From positions 1 to 14,910 of the forward strand of contig JAJYBO010000043.1 in assembly GCA_021778975.1 (NCBI GenBank): a DNA stretch of 14,910 nt. The letters are read 5' to 3'. The translations under genes were made by a program, and so were the position numbers. The stretch comes from Deltaproteobacteria bacterium. Its GTDB lineage: Bacteria; Desulfobacterota; Desulfobacteria; Desulfobacterales; Desulfatirhabdiaceae. Shown here piece after piece: positions 1 to 7,099 of the stretch; position 1 is the stretch's first letter; every line of letters starts with the position of its first letter. The notes beneath the pieces were generated by a model. That model worked only from the letters and a program-made list of their open reading frames with translations, made no database searches and had not been told where the DNA came from.

Positions 1-415
1 TGTCGCCCATCAAGGTAAATTCACCTTTTTCATTGATAATTATATCTTTAGTCAGCCTCACTTCAAAAATTTTCCATTTACGCACCTGCAATTCATGGAT
101 GAGATTTTCAGCCACAAGTCTTCCAAATGGAGTTGTCTCCGAGAGTCTGTTCAAATTTGAAAAACTCGTGACAATAAAAGTATTTTCGAGACTTTCCCTG
201 TCAACATTTCGTTCAATCTGATCTGCTATAAAAATAATTTGTGCATTGAACTTTCCAGCAGTAGATCGGGTTCTGGGAATCCTCAATTGCTCATTTATGA
301 CATATCTTTCATTTGGATTGATATATACCATATCTGAACAACCGGCAAAAAACAACATGCCGAATCCAGATAGAGATTCCAATACAATCAACGAAAGTTT
401 CAGCGTTTTATTCAC
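1..415 (-). CDS. flgO: FlgO-family flagellar outer-membrane lipoprotein (3' end outside window)
   Basis: Open reading frame of 138 codons that runs off the left edge, so the C-terminus is missing. I chose the GTG at 415 because AAGGAG lies a few bases upstream. The N-terminus is a lipoprotein signal: basic NKTLK start, hydrophobic stretch, then lipobox FAGC with the lipidated Cys at residue 26. From about residue 55 the protein matches the FlgO domain: a run ending NTFIVTSFSNLN, then TTPFGRLVAENLIHEL, then FEVRLTKDIIINEKGEF, the usual 'GR-E-L...EvR...GEF' pattern. In Vibrio, FlgO is an outer-membrane lipoprotein needed for normal motility and flagellar stability (family knowledge). It starts 18 bp after the Cys-rich lipoprotein gene and probably shares its transcript. 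The usual Arg-Asp after GEFxL reads MGD here. Base composition is AT-rich compared with the flg genes to the right. Confidence 0.8.
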   Translation of the reverse strand, partial: MNKTLKLSLIVLESLSGFGMLFFAGCSDMVYINPNERYVINEQLRIPRTRSTAGKFNAQIIFIADQIERNVDRESLENTFIVTSFSNLNRLSETTPFGRLVAENLIHELQVRKWKIFEVRLTKDIIINEKGEFTLMGD

Positions 416-433
416 CGGATTCTCCTTTTTATC

Positions 434-892
434 TCATGGTATAGAAATGTTACCACCTTCTGGAAGCGTTACAGCATACCCATTGGGATCATTCTCGTAA
501 GTATATTCTTTATTTCTGTAAGAAACTGGATAACCACCTGAATATCGGTTATAATAATGCGAGTTACTATTACCATAAGTGTTGCGATATGAATTGCAAT
601 ATCTACAAAATGAACTGCAGTTGCTGTACCACGGATTACAATGCTTGCAATCAGAATTACAGTTATTATTCCATGAATTGCAAGTATAATAAGGGCCACA
701 ACTATTATAGCTATAATAATCCGATTGACACGAGTAATCCCATGCAACACTATATTTTCCTCGAAGACACAGTGCATCGCTGTCACACCGGACGATTTTT
801 TTACCGTGAAAATCATCAACGATGTACATCGGCGGCGAAGTGCAACTTGCAACACAGACCATCACGAACAATGGTATGAGCAAATTTTTCAT
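434..892 (-). CDS. Cys/Tyr/Asn-rich repeat lipoprotein of unknown function
   Basis: 152-residue protein; ATG at 892 with GAGGGG about 6 bases upstream. The N-terminus MKNLLIPLFVMVCVASC is a signal peptide with lipobox VASC (lipid Cys 17), so the product should sit in the outer membrane or periplasm. The mature part has 11 further cysteines at 36, 42, 55, 65, 71, 78, 82, 85, 92, 96 and 99. From 71 to 99 the spacing is C-x6-C-x3-C-x2-C-x6-C-x3-C-x2-C, which comes from tandem 14-residue units. The rest is rich in Tyr, Asn and Ser, with a short ordered-looking tail ending LPEGGNISIP. I do not recognise a family. The gene lies 18 bp upstream of flgO and behind a good sigma-28-type promoter, which suggests a late flagellar surface or envelope role; that is inference. 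Coding is supported by the signal peptide, ribosome site and repeat periodicity in frame. Confidence 0.75.
   Translation of the reverse strand: MKNLLIPLFVMVCVASCTSPPMYIVDDFHGKKIVRCDSDALCLRGKYSVAWDYSCQSDYYSYNSCGPYYTCNSWNNNCNSDCKHCNPWYSNCSSFCRYCNSYRNTYGNSNSHYYNRYSGGYPVSYRNKEYTYENDPNGYAVTLPEGGNISIP
557..682 (-). repeat. Three tandem 42-bp (14-residue) units in the Cys-rich lipoprotein
   Basis: Codons 71-112 fall into three units of 14 residues. Unit 1 begins CNSWNNNC, unit 2 CNPWYSNC and unit 3 CNSYRNTY. Units 1 and 2 keep Cys at positions 1, 8 and 12; unit 3 keeps only the first Cys, with Tyr at position 8 and Asn at position 12. The DNA copies differ at many synonymous sites, so the duplication is not recent and the spacing seems to be held at protein level. 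Confidence 0.7.
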
Positions 893-1053
893 GATATCCC
901 CTCTTGAAAGTTTTCTGAATGGTCTTATAGCATATTAAAATAACGACATTAGGAACAGAACTGCTCGGAGATGAGCAATCAAGGTCTGTACCTTATACCA
1001 TAGAGCATATCGGATAATGCTTAGCCGAGTCTATCCTCTGGCCAGAAATAATC

Positions 1054-1080
1054 TGATCGGCTTTCTCAGTCATGACTTTC
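1054..1080 (-). promoter_or_regulatory. Sigma-28 (FliA)-type promoter for the lipoprotein-flgO pair
   Basis: Minus strand reads GAAAGTCA (1080-1073), 11 bases, GCCGATCA (1061-1054). The enterobacterial FliA consensus is TAAAGTTT-N11-GCCGATAA, giving 5/8 and 7/8 matches with exact spacing. The -35 element touches the last base of the flgN stop codon. Predicted transcription start is near 1047, leaving a leader of about 155 nt before the lipoprotein ATG at 892. No terminator is evident between flgN and this promoter, so read-through from flgMN is also possible. Confidence 0.6.
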
Positions 1081-1580
1081 TATACGTTACTGGAAACCAT
1101 TGCCCCGCACAATTCCTCCTGATACATTCTGCCGCTGCGAAAGTAAACCGGTGATGGGGTTATGGCCTGCACCAGCATGTGAATTGATGAACGAATCAGT
1201 TGCAGTGAATGGGTTATGAGCGATTTGTTGATATCGTTCGCATTACGGATGTCTTCTATCAGCGCGAAAATGTCGGTGGCGCATTGAATGAGGCTGAGCG
1301 AAAATGGCGCTTCCACGCGCTGCGCCAATTGGGTGATGGTCAGCCCCTGGGGGGGGCATCCCAACTGTTCTGAAATCCGTCGTATGATGTCGTTGCGGAC
1401 ATTGTCCATATCGTGAACACGAGACAGTATGGCGTCTTTTTCCTGGCGCACCGCGTTGACATCACGAATGTCCGCGGAAACCAGCACTTTCTTTTCCCTG
1501 TGCAGTATCTCCAATAATGTCCGATAGAGTTTCGTCTGGCTTTCCAGTACGGCGATAAGTTCTTTCAGCATGGTTTCCAT
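1080..1580 (-). CDS. flgN: FlgN-like export chaperone
   Basis: 166 residues, close to the family's usual 140-170. FlgN binds the hook-filament junction proteins FlgK and FlgL in the cytoplasm and delivers them to the export gate (family knowledge). The sequence is largely helical, as expected: an N-terminal helix METMLKELIAVLESQTKLYR, a charged coiled-coil-like stretch through about residue 75, and a long C-terminal helix with NDINKSLITHSLQLI. Sequence similarity in this family is low, so the call rests on length, helicity, the N-terminal pattern and the position directly after flgM. Start ATG at 1580 has AAGAGG 7 bases upstream; a second ATG four codons later is possible. It lies 140 bp after flgM with no gene between. 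FlgK and FlgL genes are not seen next to it. Confidence 0.8.
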   Translation of the reverse strand: METMLKELIAVLESQTKLYRTLLEILHREKKVLVSADIRDVNAVRQEKDAILSRVHDMDNVRNDIIRRISEQLGCPPQGLTITQLAQRVEAPFSLSLIQCATDIFALIEDIRNANDINKSLITHSLQLIRSSIHMLVQAITPSPVYFRSGRMYQEELCGAMVSSNV

Positions 1581-1720
1581 TGTATTACCTCTTAAATTTC
1601 AATAAGTTCTGGTTATATGACAACGTGGCAGCCCACGGCATACACCTGAAGATACACAGCGGCGACACGCCTGCGGCTTCACTATCTCGGCGGAAAAAAT
1701 GCGACCCCGAATACGCCATG

Positions 1721-2032
1721 CTACAGCAGTTCGTTATACAGCGATTCACTCATGATGTTACGAGCGATTTTCGCCGTATCAACTTGATATGAGCCGCTGG
1801 CGATCTGCTGCCTGATCTGCGCCACCCTGTCGTTACGGACATCGGGAATGTCCTGAAGCTGATTCGTTGCCGACTGAATATCTCTGGCCATGGGGGACAG
1901 CAGTACCCGATCTTCAGAAGAATCGGCAGCGGAGGTTTTCGACGATGCCGACCCCTTACTCCGAAGTTTCGACGAAGGCGGAGCGTAGGCTTTTATTTCC
2001 GACGGGCTGTTTCTGTCAATGATGTTCACCAT
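1721..2032 (-). CDS. flgM: Anti-sigma-28 factor FlgM
   Basis: FlgM binds FliA and holds it inactive until the finished hook-basal body exports FlgM from the cell. The 103-residue product from ATG 2032 starts MVNIIDRNSP, close to enterobacterial FlgM N-termini, has a low-complexity Ser/Lys middle that fits an intrinsically disordered protein, and ends with the conserved helical FliA-binding half: LSPMARDIQ, then RNDRVAQIRQQIASGSYQVD and AKIARNIMSESLYNELL. A longer frame reaches a TTG at 2050, but GGAG sits 8 bases before the ATG at 2032, so I chose the ATG. A sigma-28-type promoter lies just upstream (2074-2101), fitting the autoregulatory late class known for flgM. flgN follows. Confidence 0.92.
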   Translation of the reverse strand: MVNIIDRNSPSEIKAYAPPSSKLRSKGSASSKTSAADSSEDRVLLSPMARDIQSATNQLQDIPDVRNDRVAQIRQQIASGSYQVDTAKIARNIMSESLYNELL

Positions 2033-2073
2033 AACCGGCACTCCATTCAATATGGGGGATACCCCTGTAAAGT

Positions 2074-2101
2074 ATATCCGCCCTTTTCTCTCATAACTTT
2101 A
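2074..2101 (-). promoter_or_regulatory. Sigma-28 (FliA)-type promoter for flgM-flgN
   Basis: Minus strand reads TAAAGTTA (2101-2094), 12 bases, GCGGATAT (2081-2074). This matches the FliA consensus TAAAGTTT/GCCGATAA at 7/8 and 6/8, with one base more than the usual N11 spacer. An A-tract (minus strand) lies immediately upstream. Predicted start is near 2067, giving a leader of about 35 nt that contains the flgM ribosome site and a small GGGG-TAT-CCCC hairpin. A sigma-28 promoter in front of flgM is the norm in other flagellar systems. Confidence 0.65.
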
Positions 2102-2146
2102 GTTTTTTTTGCGGCCAGGTTCGCCATCCCCCGCGGCATATGACAG

Positions 2147-2455
2147 TTATGATTTTTTCTGATCATCCATCTGTTTCTCGATGATGGACGCCAGCCCTAT
2201 CCCCCCCGCCTCGGACAGAGATTTCGCCATTTCCGCATCGAGCATCGAGGTAAATAGCGACTCCGCATGACCACCGCTCAACAAACCGCTCTTGGGAACG
2301 GTAGCCCGCATTTCCTTCAGCATGTTTTGAATAAACAGAGCTTCGATATTCTTGCAGGAATTATCTAACTTTGAAGCCTGGTCATTTCGAGAACTGGCGC
2401 GAATTGTATTTATATTCAAGCCGTAAGGCATTGCCGTATTCAGCGATATTGTCAT
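2147..2455 (-). CDS. flgJ: FlgJ-type rod-binding protein without muramidase domain
   Basis: 102 residues from ATG 2455; a GTG two codons earlier (2461) is an alternative. The sequence matches the N-terminal rod-binding/rod-capping domain of FlgJ: CKNIEALFIQNMLKEMRATVP, a Gly-rich loop GLLSGGHAESLFTSMLDAEMAKSLSE, then GGIGLASIIEKQM. Enterobacterial FlgJ is about 310 residues because it carries a C-terminal peptidoglycan hydrolase. Here only the first domain exists, so wall opening for the rod must be done by another enzyme; this single-domain form is common outside the Gammaproteobacteria. It acts in the periplasm and is exported by the flagellar secretion system, consistent with the lack of a Sec signal. 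It is the last gene of the rod/ring operon, 15 bp after flgI. Confidence 0.88.
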   Translation of the reverse strand: MTISLNTAMPYGLNINTIRASSRNDQASKLDNSCKNIEALFIQNMLKEMRATVPKSGLLSGGHAESLFTSMLDAEMAKSLSEAGGIGLASIIEKQMDDQKKS

Positions 2456-2470
2456 AACCACCCCACTATA

Positions 2471-3610
2471 TTACATGACTTCCAGTTGCGCTTGCAAGGC
2501 TCCGGCCGCCTGAAGCGCCTGAAAAATGGAGATCAGGTCGCGCGGGGTAACGCCCAGGGCATTCAGCGCCCTCACGATGTCCCCGATGCTGGCACCGGAC
2601 GGCATCAGATAAAGCGGCACTTTTTCTTCTTTGACGGCCATACTCGTATTTGGCGTCACGACCGTCTGTCCCTGCGAAAAGGGCATGGGCTGCGATACAT
2701 TGGGGTTTTCCTTGATCTGGATACTCAGATTTCCATGCGCAATGGCAACCGTGGAAATCCGGACATTTTCACCGATCACCACCGTTCCGGTGCGTTCATT
2801 CACAACCACCTTGGACACAATATCCGGCGTCACTCCCAGGTTCTCGATACTGGCCACAAACCCTACCTTGTCATCCGTATATTGAGAAGGAATATTGATC
2901 TCGATCGTTCCGGAATCAGAAGTCGTGGCGATACGGGAGGAAAACGCCGTGTTGATGGACTCCGCAACACGACTGGCAGTGGTAAAATCCGGATGGTTCA
3001 ATGTCAACGCCAGCCGATCTTTCTTTCCAAACGATGATGGTACATCTTTTTCGATCAGCCCGCCACTGACAACCCGGCCTGCGGTCGGGAAATTTTTCTG
3101 TACGCTGGCCCCCGCGCCTGAAGCGGCGAACCCGCCGGTGACAACCGATCCCTGGGCGACTGCATAGACCTGCCCATCCGCGCCCTTGAGCGGGGTAAAC
3201 AGGAGAGTGCCGCCCTGAAGACTCGACGCATCGCCCATGGAACTGGCGGTTACGTCAATGCGGGTGCCAGGTCTGGCGAATGGCGGCATATCGGCCGTCA
3301 CCATGACGGCCGCCACGTTCTTGACCTGAAATTTCGCCGGATTTACTGTCATGCCCATCTTTTCCAGCATACTGGCAATGGACTGAAGCGTGAACAGCGA
3401 CTGGTTACCGTCACCACTACCCTTTAGCCCCACCACCAGACCGTAGCCAATGAGCTGGTTGTCTCGGACGCCCTGAATTTCGACGATATCCTTGATTCTA
3501 ACCGCCAGCACGCTGGTGGTCATGCTGAAAATCAGCATCAGACAACTCACGGTTATCAGGGATAATCGTCGCCGGCCGCCATTCTGAGAAATTGCTGTGT
3601 TCTGGTTCAT
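2471..3610 (-). CDS. flgI: Flagellar P-ring protein FlgI
   Basis: 379 residues (family about 365-380). FlgI forms the periplasmic P-ring around the rod at the peptidoglycan layer. The start is ATG 3610, preceded by AGAGGGA; the frame stays open to 3763, but that extension overlaps flgH and lacks a signal. From 3610 the protein has a Sec signal peptide (basic GGRRR, hydrophobic core, cleavage likely after SVLA at residue 36) followed by VRIKDIVEIQGVRDNQLIGYGLVVGL, cut here by the family's hallmark 'RIKDI..i.GvR.N.L.GYGLVVGL'. Other conserved blocks are KNVAAVMVTADMPPFARPG and GTVVIGENVRISTVAIAHG. It sits between flgH (19 bp) and flgJ, in the standard order. Confidence 0.95.
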   Translation of the reverse strand: MNQNTAISQNGGRRRLSLITVSCLMLIFSMTTSVLAVRIKDIVEIQGVRDNQLIGYGLVVGLKGSGDGNQSLFTLQSIASMLEKMGMTVNPAKFQVKNVAAVMVTADMPPFARPGTRIDVTASSMGDASSLQGGTLLFTPLKGADGQVYAVAQGSVVTGGFAASGAGASVQKNFPTAGRVVSGGLIEKDVPSSFGKKDRLALTLNHPDFTTASRVAESINTAFSSRIATTSDSGTIEINIPSQYTDDKVGFVASIENLGVTPDIVSKVVVNERTGTVVIGENVRISTVAIAHGNLSIQIKENPNVSQPMPFSQGQTVVTPNTSMAVKEEKVPLYLMPSGASIGDIVRALNALGVTPRDLISIFQALQAAGALQAQLEVM

Positions 3611-3629
3611 GACATTTTCCCTCTTTTCA

Positions 3630-4352
3630 CTAAAACGGAGATATCTTGTCCAGAATGTTCGCCAGCCATCCCCTACGCTGACTGGTATCAATGGTGCCGG
3701 AACCACTGTAGGCGATTCTGGCCTCCGAAATATACGTGGACTGAATGGTGTTGCTCGAATCAATGTCCGCAGGCCGAACGACGCCGCTCAACACAATGAC
3801 CTGCTTTTCGTTATTGACAATGACTTCCCGGGTTCCGGAAATCGCAAGATTTCCATTGGAGAGAACATTCACGACCCTTGTGGTGATATAGGCGTTCAAA
3901 TCGCCGCTGCGACTCGTCGCGCCCGTACCGGCGAATTTGTTGGCCGTTGCTCCTGCAATTTTGGAAAACGGGTTGAATGACGATGTGCTGGAAATTGAAT
4001 TTTCCAGCCCCAGAAAATTGGTAAGCCCCATGGAAACGGAAGAATCCCGTCCGGTATTGGTGGACGCCGAATTGGACGCTTTCGAGGATTCTACGATCTG
4101 CACGGTAACGATGTCACCAACCCGACGGGCCTTCGATGCCGCGAACAGGTCGTTCATGCCGCCGTTTTCCTGCCACAACGAGCCATCGGTAGGCGGCGGC
4201 AGCGGCTGAACCGCGGCATATATCGGCTGGGACAGCATCGGCTGCTGCGCCTGTTTCATCGGCGCCGCGCACCCCCACGCCATGATCGCCACCAATATGG
4301 ACAGATACCCCCGTTGAATCCACAAACTCCATTTATTGCCTGTTTTGTTCAT
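3630..4352 (-). CDS. flgH: Flagellar L-ring lipoprotein FlgH
   Basis: 240 residues (family about 220-240). FlgH is an outer-membrane lipoprotein forming the L-ring bushing. Lipobox AWGC places the lipidated Cys at residue 28 after a hydrophobic signal. Conserved blocks are visible: GSLWQENGGMNDLFAASKAR, then RVGDIVTVQIVESSKASNSA, GDLNAYITTRVVNVLSNGNL and RPADIDSSNTIQSTYISEAR. The C-terminus RGWLANILDKISPF is typical. ATG at 4352 has AAGG/GGGG upstream. The gene is 35 bp after flgA and 19 bp before flgI. The presence of FlgH and FlgI together shows an organism with an outer membrane. Confidence 0.95.
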   Translation of the reverse strand: MNKTGNKWSLWIQRGYLSILVAIMAWGCAAPMKQAQQPMLSQPIYAAVQPLPPPTDGSLWQENGGMNDLFAASKARRVGDIVTVQIVESSKASNSASTNTGRDSSVSMGLTNFLGLENSISSTSSFNPFSKIAGATANKFAGTGATSRSGDLNAYITTRVVNVLSNGNLAISGTREVIVNNEKQVIVLSGVVRPADIDSSNTIQSTYISEARIAYSGSGTIDTSQRRGWLANILDKISPF

Positions 4353-4387
4353 ACCCCACCTTCCCTTCGACGGGACGTCCGGAAAAA

Positions 4388-5422
4388 TCAGAAATCCACC
4401 CGGACAGTTTTGGAATCCACGACACGAGCATATATTTCTTTTTTGGAATCCACATTCATCACCTTGATCCGATCTCCGCTGCGCCCGTTTTCTTCCGCTT
4501 TTCCCAGCGTCGTAATTCTCAGGCAGCCTGTTTCCGCCACGATGGAAACCATATCATTGTATTTGACGATCGGCGGTCGTTCGATGATGTCGGTTCTGAG
4601 AATTTCTCCGGGGTTGATGGGGCGCATCGCACGTTTTCCGATGGCATCCTGTATCTGGGTGATATAACCCGTCGGAACCTCGGCCATGTCCATATGGGTC
4701 GCCTCCAGGTCGTTTGCGGAAATCATCTGGTTTCTGGCGATAGGGTTCTGAACGACCACGACATCCGTAGATACGGAAATTTTGACGGTCGCCCACACTT
4801 TACGGGATGGCTCTCCTTCGACATCGAAGATGATGGAAAGCGGTATCATGCCGATGAGTCCGGTCTGATTGCTCGGCTGAACGACCTTGTAGGTATAAGG
4901 TTTATCTGGAAGCGTCAGACTGTCGCTGACATTGACGATTTTGATTTTTGTCCGATCTTTTTCCCATGTAAGCTTTTTGTTCAGATAATCCGTCACGATC
5001 CGTTCGATCATCGCACGGTCAATTTCGATGGATTTTCGTGTAATGCTGATGGTTGGCGGCATATCGAGTTTTATCTGAGCCAGATTGATATTGCTTTGCT
5101 GCAACCTCAGCCGGATATACTGATCGTCAATGGTACGCGATTGCCCTGGAAGCGGCGCCGTAGCGATCACCAAATCATGAAGTTTCTGATTCAGAACCGG
5201 ATCGCTGCTGTAAATGTCGGCGATACCGCCAAGGCGAACATCCGCTCCTCGAATATCCGAACTGGCGCGAACCGTTATCGAGACCATGCCCGTGTCCGCC
5301 GCATCCGCCCATCCACCGGCAAGCAGTAGAACCATCAACACCGTTCCGATCGCCATCCGGAACCATTTTCCCGCCAGGATGACGCCGACACGTTTTTGTG
5401 ATATTTTTCGATATGTCTGCAT
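4388..5422 (-). CDS. flgA: P-ring assembly chaperone FlgA (long form)
   Basis: 344 residues, longer than enterobacterial FlgA (about 220). FlgA is a periplasmic chaperone for P-ring (FlgI) polymerisation. A signal peptide is present: basic N-terminus, hydrophobic AIGTVLMVLLLAGG, cleavage probably after ADA at residue 41. Residues about 45-215 form an extra N-terminal part; residues about 220-283 are an SAF domain (VVVVQNPIARNQMISANDLE, then GKRAMRPINPGEILRTDII), and the C-terminal ChapFlgA part ends GDRIKVMNVDSKKEIYARVV. ATG 5422 follows AAGGA at 10 bases; an internal ATG at codon 23 would still leave a signal peptide. It is placed between flgG and flgH as is usual in this type of cluster. 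A purine-rich 63-bp gap separates it from flgG. Confidence 0.9.
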   Translation of the reverse strand: MQTYRKISQKRVGVILAGKWFRMAIGTVLMVLLLAGGWADAADTGMVSITVRASSDIRGADVRLGGIADIYSSDPVLNQKLHDLVIATAPLPGQSRTIDDQYIRLRLQQSNINLAQIKLDMPPTISITRKSIEIDRAMIERIVTDYLNKKLTWEKDRTKIKIVNVSDSLTLPDKPYTYKVVQPSNQTGLIGMIPLSIIFDVEGEPSRKVWATVKISVSTDVVVVQNPIARNQMISANDLEATHMDMAEVPTGYITQIQDAIGKRAMRPINPGEILRTDIIERPPIVKYNDMVSIVAETGCLRITTLGKAEENGRSGDRIKVMNVDSKKEIYARVVDSKTVRVDF

Positions 5423-5485
5423 CGTTCTTGGATCCTTTTCCGCTTTTTTGTTGGTCCGCTTTTCCGCGTCCGCAATCCGCCGGCG

Positions 5486-6274
5486 TTACCGTTTCAGATT
5501 GTTGGCCATCTGCTGCATTTCATCCGAAGTCTGGATGGCCTTGCTGTTGATTTCATAGGCGCGTTGCGCGGTGATCATATTGACCATTTCATCCACAACA
5601 CTGACATTGGACATTTCGAGATTTCCCTGGGAAATAGTCCCCATGCCGTTCAGGCCCGCCTGACCGGTCGTGACGGTTCCGGACGCGGCTGTCTGTTGAT
5701 ACAGGTTGCGTCCAATGCTGCTCAACCCGGCGGGATTGATGAATTTAGCCAGATTGATGGTGCCGATTTGATTGGGCTGGACATTACCCGCCTGAAGCAC
5801 GGATACCGTACCATCCGCTCCGATCGTTACGGAAACGCTGTTGTTGGGAATGGTAATGGGCGGCTCCAGAGGATAACCATCCGAATTCACGATATTGCCA
5901 TTGCTGTCCAGCTTGAAGGCGCCGGAACGGGAATAAGCCACCTGACCGCTGGGCTGCATGATCTGAAAGAACCCATCTCCCTCGATGGCCAGATCCAGTT
6001 GGTTGTCGGTGTGCTGATAACTTCCCTGAATGAAAATTTTCTGGGTGGCGACCGGCCGCGTCCCCTCGCCAAGCTGGATACCGGTTGGCACCTGATTGCC
6101 GTTGGCCGACGAGGTGCCTGCCGGGCGAATGGTCTCATACAACAAATCCTGGAAATCCGCACGGCTTCGTTTGAAACCCGGCGTGCTGACATTGGCCAGG
6201 TTGTTGGCGATGACATCAATATTGAGTGATTGCGCCTGCATCCCGGATGCGGCTATGGATAAAGCCCTCGACAT
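5486..6274 (-). CDS. flgG: Distal rod protein FlgG
   Basis: 262 residues, the normal FlgG length (260-262). FlgG polymerises into the distal rod that crosses the P- and L-rings. N-terminus MSRALSIAASGMQAQSLNID followed by VIANNLANVSTPGFKRSRADF is the rod/hook family signature. The middle has the FlgG-specific block QVPTGIQLGEGTRPVATQKIF and QLDLAIEGDGFFQI. The C-terminus VDEMVNMITAQRAYEINSKA and MQQMANNLKR completes the D0 helix. It has the best ribosome site in the window: AGGAGG at 6285-6280, 5 bases before ATG. Such a site suits a subunit needed in more copies than FlgF. The 75-bp gap from flgF holds a small GC hairpin (6335-6349). Confidence 0.96.
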   Translation of the reverse strand: MSRALSIAASGMQAQSLNIDVIANNLANVSTPGFKRSRADFQDLLYETIRPAGTSSANGNQVPTGIQLGEGTRPVATQKIFIQGSYQHTDNQLDLAIEGDGFFQIMQPSGQVAYSRSGAFKLDSNGNIVNSDGYPLEPPITIPNNSVSVTIGADGTVSVLQAGNVQPNQIGTINLAKFINPAGLSSIGRNLYQQTAASGTVTTGQAGLNGMGTISQGNLEMSNVSVVDEMVNMITAQRAYEINSKAIQTSDEMQQMANNLKR

Positions 6275-6334
6275 AATGGCCTCCTGTATGTGTACCCATC
6301 GTTCAATTGTCTATGATGGGGAGATAATCGTTCT

Positions 6335-6349
6335 CAGGGGATTCCCCTG
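6335..6349 (-). other. Short GC-rich hairpin directly after flgF
   Basis: Perfect inverted repeat CAGGGG-AAT-CCCCTG (6-bp stem, 3-nt loop) beginning at the base after the flgF stop codon. It is not followed by a T-run, so it is not a convincing rho-independent terminator. In an operon mRNA it could stabilise or mark a processing point between flgF and flgG; this is inference. Confidence 0.4.
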
Positions 6350-7099
6350 TCAGGACATTTTTCCTACGTCATTGACGGTTTTGGAAGTGGTCTCGTTCAT
6401 GGACTGAATCACTTTTTGATAGGATTCATAGCCCCGAAGCACGTCTATCATTTCGGTCATGGCTTTGATGGAATCCACATTGGAAGATTCTATGAACCCC
6501 TGGTGTACCTGCGCCGTCGTTGTCGGAGTACCCTGATCGTTTGGATCCTGAGGACTGTACAGCGAGTCGCCGACCTTCATCAGAGTGTTCTTGTTGGAAA
6601 AGCCGACAATGTCCAGAGAATCCACACTGGCATTATCAACAAAGACCGCACCGCTCGAATCCACAACGACATTTCGACCATTGATCTGGATTTCACCCCG
6701 ATTTTTCCCCAGAACCGGATACCCTTCCTGGGTAACCAAAACCCCATTCTGGCTCAATGCGAAACTTCCTCTGCGGGTATATCGGACTCCCCCAGGCGTC
6801 TGAACGGCAAAGAAGCCATCCCCGTCCAGCGCCATATCCAGCGTATTGCCCGTTTCTTTCAGAGATCCCTGATCGAAATTGGTAAACGTACTGACCGGCA
6901 GGCTGGACAGGTTGTCCAAGGAGATGTTCTGTTGCGCCGGCGTGTTCTTCCACACCGATTCGGATGTCTGCGGAAGCTGAAAGACCCGGTCTTCCTTGAA
7001 TCCTGCGGTGTTGACATTGGCGATGTTGTTGGCCAGAACATCCAGTCGCATTTCCTGCGTCAGGGCGCCGGCCACTGTACTTCCGATTTCAGCGCTCAT
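6350..7099 (-). CDS. flgF: Proximal rod protein FlgF
   Basis: 249 residues, typical for FlgF (about 250). It forms part of the proximal rod. N-terminal helix with VLANNIANVNTAGFKEDRVF, the rod-family signature; then TLDMALDGDGFFAVQTPGGV and RYTRRGSFALSQNGVLVT, the block that distinguishes FlgF from FlgG; C-terminal helix MIDVLRGYESYQKVIQSMNE. ATG 7099 has AAGGT 7 bases upstream. It follows the small membrane protein gene after 84 bp and precedes flgG by 75 bp; the order flgF-flgG-flgA-flgH-flgI-flgJ is common in Desulfobacterota-like clusters. A 16-codon frame ending in an ATGA overlap with this start lies just upstream (7096-7146). Confidence 0.94.
   Translation of the reverse strand: MSAEIGSTVAGALTQEMRLDVLANNIANVNTAGFKEDRVFQLPQTSESVWKNTPAQQNISLDNLSSLPVSTFTNFDQGSLKETGNTLDMALDGDGFFAVQTPGGVRYTRRGSFALSQNGVLVTQEGYPVLGKNRGEIQINGRNVVVDSSGAVFVDNASVDSLDIVGFSNKNTLMKVGDSLYSPQDPNDQGTPTTTAQVHQGFIESSNVDSIKAMTEMIDVLRGYESYQKVIQSMNETTSKTVNDVGKMS

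Noticed and set aside
1585..1719. 44-codon minus-strand frame between flgM and flgN
   Set aside because: No ribosome site before its ATG, no recognisable pattern, and it ends inside the flgN ribosome site; probably chance.
2102..2146. Possible terminator after flgJ (GCGG/CCGC near an A-tract)
   Set aside because: Only a 4-bp stem with a long loop, and on the transcribed strand the tract is A, not T; it fits better as AT-rich sequence upstream of the flgM promoter.
2486..3037. Long plus-strand frames opposite flgI, flgG, flgF, flhA and flhB
   Set aside because: They mirror strongly conserved minus-strand genes, lack ribosome sites and resemble no protein family; they are antisense shadows.
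3611..3763. N-terminal extension of flgI to 3763
   Set aside because: It overlaps flgH by about 130 bp and would hide the signal peptide; ATG 3610 has a good ribosome site and exposes a normal Sec signal.
5423..5485. GCGGA-rich purine tract between flgG and flgA
   Set aside because: Repeated GCGGAAAAG copies look like low-complexity purine-rich spacer; no hairpin or promoter match was found.
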